64,000 nucleotides of DNA from RHLJ01 sp965247355 (GCA_965247355.1 OZ252011.1:2914001-2978000), one strand, 5' to 3'; positions 26,272 through 35,198 are shown, counted from the first letter of the stretch. A program made the numbers and translations. Notes: generated by a model from the letters alone, not told the origin.

Positions 26272-28698
26272 TTAATTTGATGTAATTCTGACTTCGGCCC
26301 CTTCTAAGTCATCGGAAGTTGCCTTTAAAGTGATCGTCCCGGCTTCATTTTCGGATTGAATAATTGCCAATGCCATTCCATTAAATGCATTGCGATAGTC
26401 CGCTTTAAATGGCGCATGACTGGTCGGGCCTCCATTATCAACACCTGCGATAAAACCCGGACCGGTTATTTCGAAATTGATCTTATTTGATGCTCCTGGG
26501 ACGATATTTCCCTGTTCATCGAGTACCTCAATAGTAATAAAGGACAGGTCTTTACCATCTGCTGCAATTGAGTTACGGTCTGCCGACAACTTTAGTGATG
26601 CAGGTTCACCGGCAGTTTGAATTTCTCTGGTTAAAACTTCCTCGCCATTTTTTCGGGATATAACTTTTAATGTACCCGGCTCATAAGGAACTCTCCATTG
26701 CACACGCAGCTCATCTCCCTGTTTAGATTTCGAGCCAAGCCCTACACCATTCAAAAAGAGTTCGACTTCATCTGCATTATTATAATAAGCCCAAACATCT
26801 ATCGTATCGCCCGGGCTCCAGTTCCAGTGCGGGAATACGTGTAGTACGTCTTCATCAGTCCACTCACTTTTATACATGTAATAGCTGTCTTTTGGAAATC
26901 CGGCGAGATCAACCACCCCAAAATAAGAGCTGCGGGATGGCCATGTATAGGGTGTTGGTTCACCGAGATAATCGAATCCGGTCCAGATAAACATTCCTGA
27001 AATATGATCATGAGCTTTAACCACTTTCCAGGTTTCTTCATGAGTAGATCCCCAGGGAGTACTTACATGATCGTAGGCTGAAACGGTATTATCCGGGTTA
27101 CCATCAAGAAACGGTTTATCCCACCGTTCGGGCCACCTTCTCAGACTGTCTGATGGAATGTATGTATCATAATGACCTCGCGTTGCCAATGCTGAAGTTG
27201 TTTCTGTTCCAATCATCGGGGTATTTGGAAACGCCGTGGGATGATCCGCATATAATTCGTGATAATAGTTATAGCCGATTACATCCAGCGCCCCGGATGT
27301 GGCAATTGTATTTCCTTCATTTGGTGGATTCATTCCGTCGGTAATTACACGCGTAGTATCCAGACTTCGAACGATTTCCCTGAGTTCTTTCGCAATGGTA
27401 GTCCCGGTTGAATCACCCCATTGTTCCAGGATCTCATTTCCGATACTCCACATTATCACACTCGGGTGGTTTCGATCCCGCTTAATAAAATCTCTTAAAT
27501 CCCGCTCATGCCATTCATCCCAGTAAATGCCGTAATCATATTCTACCTTTGATTTCTTCCATACATCAAAAGCCTCATCCATCACCAAAAAGCCCATTTT
27601 GTCGGTAAGCTCAAGAAGTTCCGGCGCCGGTGGGTTGTGCGCCGTTCGGATTGCATTCACTCCCATTCCCCGCATTATTTCCAGCTGTCGTTCAATGGCT
27701 CGTTTATTTACCGCGGCTCCAAGGGCACCCAGATCGTGGTGATTGTTTACTCCTTTTATTTTTACCGGCTCTCCATTTAAAAGAAAACCTTTTTCGAGAT
27801 CAAATTCGGTTGTGCGAATTCCAAAGGTTGTTTCATACACATCAATTATGCCTTCTTCTGATTTTAAAGAAACTCTAGCTTTATAAAGATTGGGAGTCTC
27901 TAAAGACCATAATTTCGGATTTGATATCTCAATTTCGAACGACTCAGAGTATGGCGCACAATCCCCTATTGATAAAACTTCGGTTGAACTTTTACCTACA
28001 ATTCTATTGTCTTCTAAGATCTCGGCAAGAAACTCTGCTTTTCTAAATCCGGTAACCCACAAATCGGCAAACCTTGCCTCTATATTAACTATCGCTTTAT
28101 CTGAAGACACAACAGGTGTTGTTACAAAAACTTCTTCATCAAAAATTCTAATCGGGCTTGTCTTAATTAACCACACATTCCGGTAAATCCCTGAGCCTGA
28201 GTACCAACGGGAGTTCGGCTGTTTCGAGTTATCAACTTTTACAGTGATTTCATTTTCTTCCCCAAAATTCAGATAGTCTGAAAGATCATAGGTGAATCCG
28301 ATATACCCGTTTGGCCGGTGACCGAGGTGATGTCCATTTATCCAGACATCACTGTTCATGTAAACCCCATCAAACCGGATACTGATATGTTTTGCGGAAT
28401 CGGATGCCGGAATGAAGAATTCTTTTTTATACCAACCGATCCCTCCGGGCAATGCTCCGCCGCCAACTCCGGCGGGATGATCCGGTCTAAATTCTCCCTC
28501 AATACTCCAGTCGTGGGGAAGGTTTAGCTCTCTCCAACTTATTTCCTCGGTACTCACGTGGTCAGGACTTTCAATTTCATCCAGAGTAAACTGCCAGTCT
28601 TGTGTAAAATCAGTGGTTTCTCTGACCGATTCAAACTCAGTATCAGAACAGCCGAGCAGAACAACTGCTCCCAGAACGATCAGAGCTTTTACCTTCAT
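26272..28698 (-). CDS. GH2 beta-galactosidase, lipoprotein
   Basis: 808-residue retaining beta-glycosidase. The N-terminus VVLLGC is a good lipobox. A sugar-binding domain (LPHDWSIEGEF, RFDGVYMNSDVWINGHHLG) and an immunoglobulin-like domain precede the TIM barrel. The acid/base Glu is in MWSIGNEILEQW and the nucleophile Glu in MIGTETTSA. C-terminal DUF4982-like and Ig-like domains (ADEVELFLNGVGLGSK, ISKN-like linkers) complete the Bacteroidota-type architecture. The ATG overlaps the stop of the GNAT gene (TAATG), so the three genes GNAT-GH2-GH31 form one operon. Confidence 0.88.
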   Translation of the reverse strand: MKVKALIVLGAVVLLGCSDTEFESVRETTDFTQDWQFTLDEIESPDHVSTEEISWRELNLPHDWSIEGEFRPDHPAGVGGGALPGGIGWYKKEFFIPASDSAKHISIRFDGVYMNSDVWINGHHLGHRPNGYIGFTYDLSDYLNFGEENEITVKVDNSKQPNSRWYSGSGIYRNVWLIKTSPIRIFDEEVFVTTPVVSSDKAIVNIEARFADLWVTGFRKAEFLAEILEDNRIVGKSSTEVLSIGDCAPYSESFEIEISNPKLWSLETPNLYKARVSLKSEEGIIDVYETTFGIRTTEFDLEKGFLLNGEPVKIKGVNNHHDLGALGAAVNKRAIERQLEIMRGMGVNAIRTAHNPPAPELLELTDKMGFLVMDEAFDVWKKSKVEYDYGIYWDEWHERDLRDFIKRDRNHPSVIMWSIGNEILEQWGDSTGTTIAKELREIVRSLDTTRVITDGMNPPNEGNTIATSGALDVIGYNYYHELYADHPTAFPNTPMIGTETTSALATRGHYDTYIPSDSLRRWPERWDKPFLDGNPDNTVSAYDHVSTPWGSTHEETWKVVKAHDHISGMFIWTGFDYLGEPTPYTWPSRSSYFGVVDLAGFPKDSYYMYKSEWTDEDVLHVFPHWNWSPGDTIDVWAYYNNADEVELFLNGVGLGSKSKQGDELRVQWRVPYEPGTLKVISRKNGEEVLTREIQTAGEPASLKLSADRNSIAADGKDLSFITIEVLDEQGNIVPGASNKINFEITGPGFIAGVDNGGPTSHAPFKADYRNAFNGMALAIIQSENEAGTITLKATSDDLEGAEVRITSN

Positions 28699-29168
28699 TA
28701 CTCAACCAGATATTTACTCATAAATAGATATTGAGGATCGCCATATTCGAATCCGGCGCGCTCATATAGATTTCTTGCCGGATTATTTTCCAATACCTCA
28801 AGTGTAACTTTACAGCAACCAAGATTTTCAGCTTTCTCTGTTACCGCTTCGATTAGTTTTGAGCCGATTCCTTTTCCCCGGGCATCAGGTAATACAGCGA
28901 GGTCGTGGATGTTAATGAGGGGCTTTGCAAAAAAAGTGGAATAGCCCATAAAGCAATTAGCAACACCTATAAAACCTTCATCATCTTTTGCCAGAAAAAC
29001 GATGGCTCCCGGGGAGGATTTCATCCCGGAAATCATATGCTCTTGAACATGATCAGGCAAGGGTTTTCCTCCACCCATAATGTCTTTAGCGTAATCGTTA
29101 GTGATTCTGACTATCGCATCAGCATGAGATGTATTCTCCAGATCGGCTTCAATTATCTCGACTTCCAT
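28698..29168 (-). CDS. GNAT-family N-acetyltransferase (paralog of 23038-23529)
   Basis: 156 residues with the acetyl-CoA loop ARGKGIGSKL and the block KVTLEVLENNPARNLYERAGFEYG. Order, spacing and wording of the motifs match the GNAT at 23038-23529, so the two arose by duplication. It overlaps the GH2 gene by one base and heads that operon. The acceptor is unknown. A role in sugar metabolism is suggested only by position. Confidence 0.87.
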   Translation of the reverse strand: MEVEIIEADLENTSHADAIVRITNDYAKDIMGGGKPLPDHVQEHMISGMKSSPGAIVFLAKDDEGFIGVANCFMGYSTFFAKPLINIHDLAVLPDARGKGIGSKLIEAVTEKAENLGCCKVTLEVLENNPARNLYERAGFEYGDPQYLFMSKYLVE

Positions 29169-29243
29169 TATTCCATTTATTTTAATAAACGGAAAGTGCT
29201 AAATCCTTCTCAGCCAAACAAATAAAATTAACTACTAAGGTGG

Positions 29244-29666
29244 TTAAAATTCAGCGCCGGAGACTTCTACATTGGTAAATGTTGATTTGAAGGATTCTGA
29301 ACCAAAGTCATTGCTGTAGCTGAACTCAATTTTTCCAGAAATAAGATTATTCTCCCGGTCGAGCTTGGTGAAAGTATAAGAATAGCTGGCGGGAATTCCT
29401 CCGGCTGATCCCGGTCCGTTTGGAGCATCATCTGCATTTATTACAAAGCGTACTCGTTCCTGCGGACCGCTTGGTGGGTATTGATAAATAAACTGAAATC
29501 GCTCTCTGGTGTACCCATCCTGACCAAAGGTATTTTGAACAATTAAAGTGGCATCTAAATTGAAACAATCTCCATTCAGATTGGCGTTAGTATCACAGCC
29601 CTCTTCCTTTTGGCAGGAGATAAATGTGAATGTTACAAGCGTAAGAAATAATCCAACTTTTTTCAT
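29244..29666 (-). CDS. small hypothetical lipoprotein
   Basis: 140 residues, unrecognised. A signal peptide with lipobox TFISC ends at Cys-18, followed by QKEEGCDTNANLNGDC. The rest is beta-rich and without motifs I know (RERFQFIYQYPPSGP, YSYTFTKLDRENNLISGKIEFSYSN). Two further cysteines, in GCDTNANLNGDC, could form a disulfide. It lies 75 bases upstream of the GNAT-GH2-GH31 operon in the same direction. Confidence 0.65.
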   Translation of the reverse strand: MKKVGLFLTLVTFTFISCQKEEGCDTNANLNGDCFNLDATLIVQNTFGQDGYTRERFQFIYQYPPSGPQERVRFVINADDAPNGPGSAGGIPASYSYTFTKLDRENNLISGKIEFSYSNDFGSESFKSTFTNVEVSGAEF

Positions 29667-29865
29667 TCTGAACCTTTTTTTCCTAACCTAAAACCTATCA
29701 CAGAATCAAAACATCGCCCGAATTAGGTATTTCTGAATACTTTCCATTATGAGTATTCGGAACATAACCCTTCAGGGTCTCCAGGTGAGTGGGGGGAAGT
29801 AATCAATAATCAATATTCCACACTCATTGATCAATGATCATTGGTTGATGAATATTGAATGTTCT

Positions 29866-31476
29866 TTAGCCTTGCTTAAACTTGAAGAGGTTTTCAGCGC
29901 CAACCTTTTCTTCTCCCTGATTAAGGGCATACATTGAATCGAACAACACGATTGGATTGCCTTCCATGTCTTTGGTTACATGAGTGGAATAGCTTGCTTC
30001 AAGCTTCTCGATTACTTCATCTTTATCGTTAGGCAACCATCGGGCGGTGTGATAGGAAACCGGCGTTATGACCAGCTCAACTCCGTACTCTTCTTTCATT
30101 CGGTGATGAACCACTTCAAACTGAAGCACACCTACTGTTCCCAGCAAGAGCTCATTTCCAACCCCATTCGGCACTTCAAACACATGAACCACTCCTTCTT
30201 CTGAAAGCTGCCTCAACCCTTCCCGTAATTGCTTTCTTTTGAACGGATCTTTAGTGGCTACCTTTTGGAAATGCTCCGGGGTAAACAACGGTATCACATC
30301 AAATCGAACCGGATTCTTTTCAAAAATGGTACTTCCAATTCTGAAATCACCGGGGTTAAAAATAGAAACGATGTCTCCGGGAAAAGCTTCTTCCATCAAT
30401 TGACGTTCATCTCCCATTAAGGTGTGTGGCGTCGCCATTTTGAGTTTCTTCCCGGTATGAGAAAGCACTACTTCCTGTCCGCGCTTAAACTGTCCGGATG
30501 CCACCCGAATAAATGCTGCGCAATCCCTGTGACCCGGATTCATATTTGCCTGCATCTTGAAAATGAATCCTGAAAAAGGCTCATTTAAATCGCGATCAGA
30601 GCCTTCAGAGTGCTCATAACCTTGCGGTGGAGGTGCCAGCTGATGGAAGTAATTCAGAAATACATCCAGACCAAAGTTGTTCAATGCTGACCCGAAGAAC
30701 ACCGGCGTAACCTTCCCTTTGTTATATAACTCTTTATCCATGTTCGGGTACATGTCTTCGATTAGCATTATCTCTTCGCGAAAGGCTTCTTTCTCTGTAT
30801 CTGAAAGATTGCTTTGCTCAAGGGCGTCTTCCACACTCAGCGTTTCCATGATTGCTTTTTTGGTACCATGCTCACTCTTTTCATAGACGTGAACATTTTT
30901 AGCCAGCACATCATAAATACCCTGAAATTTCTGTCCATAACCCAGTGGCCAGCTCGCAGGGAGTGCTTCAATTCCTAGTTTATTTTCGACATTACTTAAC
31001 ACTTCCAACGGGTCCATACCCGGTCGGTCGCACTTGTTTACAAAGGTGATTACCGGCACTTCACGAAGCTTACACACCTCAAACAGTTTTTCGGTTTGTT
31101 CCTCAACTCCTTTGGCAACATCAATTACCATTAAACCGGAATCAGCGGCGACCAAAGTTCGTAAGGTATCCTCAGAAAAATCCTTGTGACCAGGAGTATC
31201 AAGCAAGTTGTATTTAATGCCATCTTTCTCAAAGCGCATCACGGATGAGGTAACCGAAATCCCACGTTCCTTCTCAATCGCCATCCAGTCGGAGGCCGCA
31301 TGGTGAGACGCCTTTCGTGCACGGACCGAGCCTGCCTCATGAATCGCCCCGCCATAAAGCAACAGTTTTTCCGTTAGCGTGGTTTTACCCGCATCCGGGT
31401 GAGAGATAATAGCAAAGGTGCGTCTCTTTTTAGCCTCTTTAACAATATTGGAATCGGCGGTTGCCGTCTGTGACAT
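29866..31476 (-). CDS. prfC: peptide chain release factor 3
   Basis: GTPase that recycles RF1 and RF2 from the ribosome after termination. G-motifs are present: SHPDAGKTT (G1), then RGISVTSS (G2), DTPGHKDFSEDT (G3), and FVNKCDRPG (G4). The beta-barrel and C-terminal domains follow to a length of 536, close to the E. coli protein. An imperfect inverted repeat, CAATATTC...GAATATTG (29811-29857), lies just beyond its stop and may help to end the transcript. It is divergent from the tandem pair at 31601-32794. Confidence 0.95.
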   Translation of the reverse strand: MSQTATADSNIVKEAKKRRTFAIISHPDAGKTTLTEKLLLYGGAIHEAGSVRARKASHHAASDWMAIEKERGISVTSSVMRFEKDGIKYNLLDTPGHKDFSEDTLRTLVAADSGLMVIDVAKGVEEQTEKLFEVCKLREVPVITFVNKCDRPGMDPLEVLSNVENKLGIEALPASWPLGYGQKFQGIYDVLAKNVHVYEKSEHGTKKAIMETLSVEDALEQSNLSDTEKEAFREEIMLIEDMYPNMDKELYNKGKVTPVFFGSALNNFGLDVFLNYFHQLAPPPQGYEHSEGSDRDLNEPFSGFIFKMQANMNPGHRDCAAFIRVASGQFKRGQEVVLSHTGKKLKMATPHTLMGDERQLMEEAFPGDIVSIFNPGDFRIGSTIFEKNPVRFDVIPLFTPEHFQKVATKDPFKRKQLREGLRQLSEEGVVHVFEVPNGVGNELLLGTVGVLQFEVVHHRMKEEYGVELVITPVSYHTARWLPNDKDEVIEKLEASYSTHVTKDMEGNPIVLFDSMYALNQGEEKVGAENLFKFKQG

Positions 31477-31600
31477 CGTATCTTCTTTTCAATGGATTAT
31501 AAAGGACTGAAAATACGACGATTTTTACTCTTTTGTGTTTGATGATTTTTGATTTATTTGAACGGGTCTGTTTTTCAAACCAATTTTATCTCAAGAGCGC

Positions 31601-32101
31601 ATGAATTTTTTTGTAATCATCCTCCAAATATTTCTCTTTTTTCTGGCAATGTTTGATTTTCAGCAGCCTGCTACCATCAACCGCCTGCCTTATATGCACG
31701 GCATCGATCAGCAACGGGTTCTTGTTCATCTTGAAGATTATGTAAGTCCCGAATTCGTGGAGTATTATTTCTACCGTTTCGGGTATGATATCGAGGAAGT
31801 AAATATTCATCCAGTTCAGGGAATCATCACAAATGCTATCAGCGAAAGTGATATGACTCGCCTTTCTGCGCATCCTTTCATTCAGGATATTACCGTTCAG
31901 AGTTATGATTATATGATTCCCTTTATCGGTCCACTTTCCCTTTCCAGCATGATTCATACGTCTCTGCTTCCTCAAAAGAAAATCACGTTCCATTACTATG
32001 TAACCGATGAAATGATTGACGCTTTCCTTTTCCAAAATCAACAAATTGGTATTGAAACTGTTACCCAGAACTCCGAAGAGCGTTACGTTAAAGCCCACTA
32101 A
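31601..32101 (+). CDS. I9-like secreted or anchored protein A, frameshifted at its 3' end
   Basis: 166 residues to an in-frame TAA at 32099-32101. A hydrophobic start (FFVIILQIFLFFLAMF) is followed by a domain that repeats in protein B: RVLVHLEDYVSPEFVEYYFYRFGYDIEEV with P.QGIITN against EFIVFFDDTVSDTFVETRFKELGYEI with PLQISIVN. The spacing resembles inhibitor-I9 or subtilase propeptide folds, but that is inference. Skipping one base at the TAA restores 24 codons ending at 32174 that match the end of protein B and overlap its GTG start. The gene is therefore probably a recent frameshift or an assembly error. Confidence 0.65.
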   Translation: MNFFVIILQIFLFFLAMFDFQQPATINRLPYMHGIDQQRVLVHLEDYVSPEFVEYYFYRFGYDIEEVNIHPVQGIITNAISESDMTRLSAHPFIQDITVQSYDYMIPFIGPLSLSSMIHTSLLPQKKITFHYYVTDEMIDAFLFQNQQIGIETVTQNSEERYVKAH

Positions 32102-32174
32102 GATCCCAACCCGAATGATGGCTGAGCTGGACATGCTGATTTATGTTAAGGATTCATACGAGGTTTACGAGTGA
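32100..32174 (+). other. out-of-frame C-terminal piece of protein A
   Basis: In the frame beginning at 32100 the sequence codes KIPTRMMAELDMLIYVKD and ends VYE-TGA at 32172-32174. AELDMLIYVKDS aligns with KKIEELPYVEST at the end of protein B. The TGA overlaps the GTG start of protein B by four bases, the usual sign of coupled translation. Confidence 0.6.
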
Positions 32175-32794
32175 GGGTGCTTTTCTCTTTTTTGATAGTC
32201 TTTTGCGTTGGGATAGTGCAAGCCCAGGTCATCGGTGACGATGCGCTTCAAAGAGTTCAGGATGGAAATGTCTCTTTTCTGGAGGGCGAGTTCATTGTGT
32301 TCTTCGATGACACCGTTTCTGACACTTTTGTTGAGACCCGGTTTAAAGAGCTCGGTTATGAAATTTCCTATGCTGATATCAGTCCGCTTCAAATTTCGAT
32401 TGTGAACCGACCGGCTGACTCGGTGTTAACCCAACTGGAAAATCACCCTGAAGTGTTACGTTCATTCAAAGAAAGTGCTCCTGTTGATTCTTCTTACTTT
32501 AAAGAATTATTGGAAGAGCAGGGCTTAACCGGTGAAGCATTTGATCAGGCGTATGAACGACTAATTAGCTCTCAAACTAATGAAGAACATTTCTATGAGT
32601 TTGAATATTCAGTCAATATAGACCGACTTAAACAAATCATGGGTAATTTCAGAAGCTTGGCCTATCAGGTTTTCCAGGATTTCCCCAGATCCGTGAATGT
32701 TACCTGTGAGCCTGGTAGCGAGGAAGAGCTCATGAAAAAGATTGAAGAACTTCCGTATGTGGAGAGTACGGCTCTTATTGGGGTTTTAGAATAA
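32171..32794 (+). CDS. I9-like secreted protein B
   Basis: 207 residues with a signal peptide (LFSFLIVFCVGIVQAQ). Two related beta-alpha-beta units can be seen. The first is EFIVFFDDTVSDTFVETRFKELGYEI through ENHPEVL, and the second is FYEFEYSVNIDRLKQIM through EEELMKKIEELPYVEST. This is the pattern of serpin-unrelated peptidase inhibitor I9 or subtilase propeptides, but no subtilase gene is near. GTG start at 32171. Protein A is a paralog, and the two look like a tandem duplication. A role as stand-alone protease inhibitor or chaperone is possible but unproven. Confidence 0.65.
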   Translation: MRVLFSFLIVFCVGIVQAQVIGDDALQRVQDGNVSFLEGEFIVFFDDTVSDTFVETRFKELGYEISYADISPLQISIVNRPADSVLTQLENHPEVLRSFKESAPVDSSYFKELLEEQGLTGEAFDQAYERLISSQTNEEHFYEFEYSVNIDRLKQIMGNFRSLAYQVFQDFPRSVNVTCEPGSEEELMKKIEELPYVESTALIGVLE

Positions 32795-32864
32795 TGAATG
32801 GGAACAATCTAATCTCTGTTAGGTAAGTAGTAATAGAATAATATTAACAATTACTTACTTAATT

Positions 32865-33278
32865 ATGAGTATCAAAGAAACACCTGTTAATTCGACTTAT
32901 TTATCAGAAGAGGAATTGGATCACTTTAAAGAGATGCTGATCGAAGAAAAGATCAAAGCCGAATCAAAGATCAGATCTCTTCAGGAATCCATTGATGAAA
33001 TTGAAAACAAAATGGACGACACCTCCTCCGGGGCTGCACATCATCAGGGCGATCTGGGATCTAACGAGGAAATAAGGGAAACCAACTACACCCTCATCGA
33101 AAAACAGAAACAAAAGCTTGAGCAAATTACAGCCGCTTTTGATCGTATTGAAACCGGAAACTATGGGATCTGCATTGTAACCGGTGATAAGATTCAAAAA
33201 GGACGCCTGGAAGCAATGCCCTATGCTCTTCACAGTGTTAATGCCAAAGAAGGCGCTGACCTAGAGATTGAGCGTTAA
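32865..33278 (+). CDS. TraR/DksA-family protein lacking the zinc cysteines
   Basis: 137 residues: a long coiled-coil hairpin (EELDHFKEMLIEEKIKAESKIRSLQ through EKQKQKLEQITAAFDRI) followed by NYGICIVTGDKIQKGRLEAMPYALHS, the equivalent of the C4 zinc finger. Only one cysteine remains, so zinc is not bound. Loss of the finger cysteines is common in this branch of bacteria. DSNx acidic tip residues of classical DksA are replaced by GDLGSNEE. It may act at the RNA polymerase secondary channel, but this is family inference. Confidence 0.85.
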   Translation: MSIKETPVNSTYLSEEELDHFKEMLIEEKIKAESKIRSLQESIDEIENKMDDTSSGAAHHQGDLGSNEEIRETNYTLIEKQKQKLEQITAAFDRIETGNYGICIVTGDKIQKGRLEAMPYALHSVNAKEGADLEIER

Positions 33279-33325
33279 TCAGGCTACCTAAAGCGTCGGT
33301 TTTTAAGAAATCAACCGGCTTTAGA

Positions 33326-34135
33326 TCAGAATAATCCAAGCTGGGCCTCCCGGTTTACGGGCCATTCTGATAGCGGTTCAAGCGGAATTAATTCACCCAA
33401 CAGCTTATGAAAATGAGTACATAACTTAGGCTGGGATATTTTATCGGGTGAATGGATGAAGATGTAGGGATGAAGCCCTTCCTTTATCCAGTCCGCAACC
33501 ACAATTGCCCATTCTTTCAGATAGGCTTCATTGTTCAGAATATCATTTACTCCCACAAAGCGAACTATCGGGCGTGAACTCAGTGCTTCAAAACGAACCG
33601 GTACTTTCGGTTTCTTTTTCTTTGCTTCCAGGATGGAAGGAATGCTGGAGTTTGTGGAATGAAGTTTTCGGGTGTCGAAAATAATGCGCTCTACTCCATA
33701 ACTTTCCAATATCGTATTCAGATTGTGTTCGTTTCTACCGTGATCAAAGAATTCCGGGTGTCGGACTTCCACCCCATAACTCATCGTTTTCGGGAGTATC
33801 GATAATAATTGCTCTAATTTGCTGAGCTCCTTCGGGGAAAATGAATCTGGAAACTGGATCATAAAAGGTCCCAGTTTTTCCCTTATATCATCAAACAGGT
33901 TCAGGAATTCCTGAACATCACCTTCAACATTGTTTAATGCTTTGATGTGGGTAATCATCTTCGGAAACTTGAAGCAGAACTTAAACCCATCCGGGGTTTT
34001 ATCCGCCCATTGTGACATCAGCTCTTTGGAAGGAGCACTATAAAATGTGGTGTTTCCCTCCACCGAATTAAAAACCGTTGAATACTGAGACAGAAACTCA
34101 CCCGGCTTCGTCTTTTCTTTGAAAAATGTACCCAC
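33326..34135 (-). CDS. DUF72 family protein, start codon unclear
   Basis: TIM-barrel-like protein of unknown function (DUF72; YecE type). Visible blocks are FNSVEGNTTFYSAPS, FKFCFKFPKMITH, LGPFMIQFPDSF, YGVEVRHPEFF and the C-terminal HSPDKISQPKLCTHFHKLL. The first available start is GTG at 34135, yet the conserved family beginning (HLGCTGWSLQEWVGTFF) is coded in the same frame upstream, to about 34183. No ATG, GTG or TTG lies between there and the in-frame stop further up. Either a non-standard start is used or the start was lost. Confidence 0.75.
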   Translation of the reverse strand: MGTFFKEKTKPGEFLSQYSTVFNSVEGNTTFYSAPSKELMSQWADKTPDGFKFCFKFPKMITHIKALNNVEGDVQEFLNLFDDIREKLGPFMIQFPDSFSPKELSKLEQLLSILPKTMSYGVEVRHPEFFDHGRNEHNLNTILESYGVERIIFDTRKLHSTNSSIPSILEAKKKKPKVPVRFEALSSRPIVRFVGVNDILNNEAYLKEWAIVVADWIKEGLHPYIFIHSPDKISQPKLCTHFHKLLGELIPLEPLSEWPVNREAQLGLF

Positions 34136-34316
34136 CCATTCCTGAAGGCTCCAGCCGGTACATCCCAGGTGATATTTTTTTATGATGCTTATGGTGGTTT
34201 TTCTTGTTTGACGGGAGACTTAAATAACTCACATCTTTGATTAAATCCAACTGCCTTTACAGATGGTACTGTTGAGCAACCAAAAGTACCCAGAAATAAT
34301 GTAGATTTCGTTTTCA

Positions 34317-34424
34317 GACCTCCCCTCATTCCCCTCCTTTGCTAAGGAGGGGAGGCTCCTTTTTTGGGTTTGTTACTTTTTAGCAAGTCCTTCCCCTTGA
34401 CAAGGGGAAGACAGATGGGGTTAT
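34317..34424. repeat. composite CCCCT palindromic element
   Basis: Two hairpins in one unit: CCCCTCCTTTGCTAAGGAGG near 34331-34351 and TCCTTCCCCTTGACAAGGGG near 34388-34407, then GACAGATGGGG. Nearly the same composite occurs at 36316-36420 and, shortened, at 35845-35940. Confidence 0.7.
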
Positions 34425-34649
34425 TACTTCGCTTTTGTTATAGCTAGTTACACACCCCTAAATCCCCTCTCAAGAGGGGACTTTAAAGACAGCTTAAAAA
34501 TTATCCGGCATAGGAGTTATGAAGGGGTAGCAGATATTTATCACAGCTTCAGAGATGCAAAAAATCAGTTCTGCTTGTCAGAACATTTGATTATTTGCCT
34601 GAAGCGGAGAATATCTGCCCGGAATAAATCCTCGCCGGTGGGTTTTGCT

Positions 34650-34673
34650 CCACTTTTACCCAGATAAAAGTGG
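34650..34673. repeat. CCACTTTTA...TAAAAGTGG hairpin unit
   Basis: An inverted repeat CCACTTTTA-CCCAGA-TAAAAGTGG, preceded by GGTGGGTTTTGCT. The same unit recurs at 49824-49847 with G for A, and a half copy occurs at 35947-35962. It usually precedes a GATCC-type copy. Confidence 0.65.
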
Positions 34674-35099
34674 AAGAAAAAGAGTTCGAATCAGATTCTT
34701 AAGATCCTTCTCCGTCAACTAAAGGACAGGATGACGACTTTGTTTAGAATAATAAAGTGTAATTAATACCCGAAGTCATTACCCAATCAGATCCTTCGGC
34801 AGTAGCCTCTGGATGACTTAAAATAGTAGTTAGGGGTAGCCCTTTATCATCCGGCATTAAACTGGTGAGCGGAATAGTGAATACAAAGGTTCAACGTCCC
34901 GGGTACCGGGGAATAAATCCGCTCCGTATGGAAAGTAAATGTGACTTTCGGGAACATGGACCTTCGGATTTATTCAGTGGAAGCTTTAATGAACCCACGA
35001 AGCAGTTGCAGCCGGTGGGTTTTGCTTCACTGGCGCCTGTGCTGATGCAGATCAGTAACCACTCAAAAGTGGAAGAAAGAGCCTCCGAATCAAGTGACT

Positions 35100-35198
35100 A
35101 AGTCCTTCCCCTTAAGAATGGGGAGACAGATGGGGTTATTACTTCGCTTTTGTTATAGCTAGTTACACACCCCTTAATCCCCTCTCAAGAGGGGACTT
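35100..35198. repeat. near-copy of 34385-34484
   Basis: AAGTCCTTCCCCTT...GACAGATGGGG, then GTTATTACTTCGCTTTTGTT and the CCCCTCTCAAGAGGGG hairpin, all in the same order as 715 bases upstream with only scattered changes. Confidence 0.7.

Noticed and set aside
32096..32102. Programmed +1 frameshift in protein A
   Set aside because: The CAC-TAA-G site allows no reasonable re-pairing of the P-site tRNA, and there is no slippery run or stimulator. An indel is the simpler reading.
31586..32134. Long minus-strand frame opposite protein A
   Set aside because: Protein A on the plus strand has a clear paralog in protein B and coupling to it. The minus frame has no recognisable domain and is its shadow.
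34865..35101. Open frame of 78 codons in the repeat island
   Set aside because: It lies across repeat units that recur elsewhere without an open frame. It has no start signal, no domain and no conserved protein pattern.
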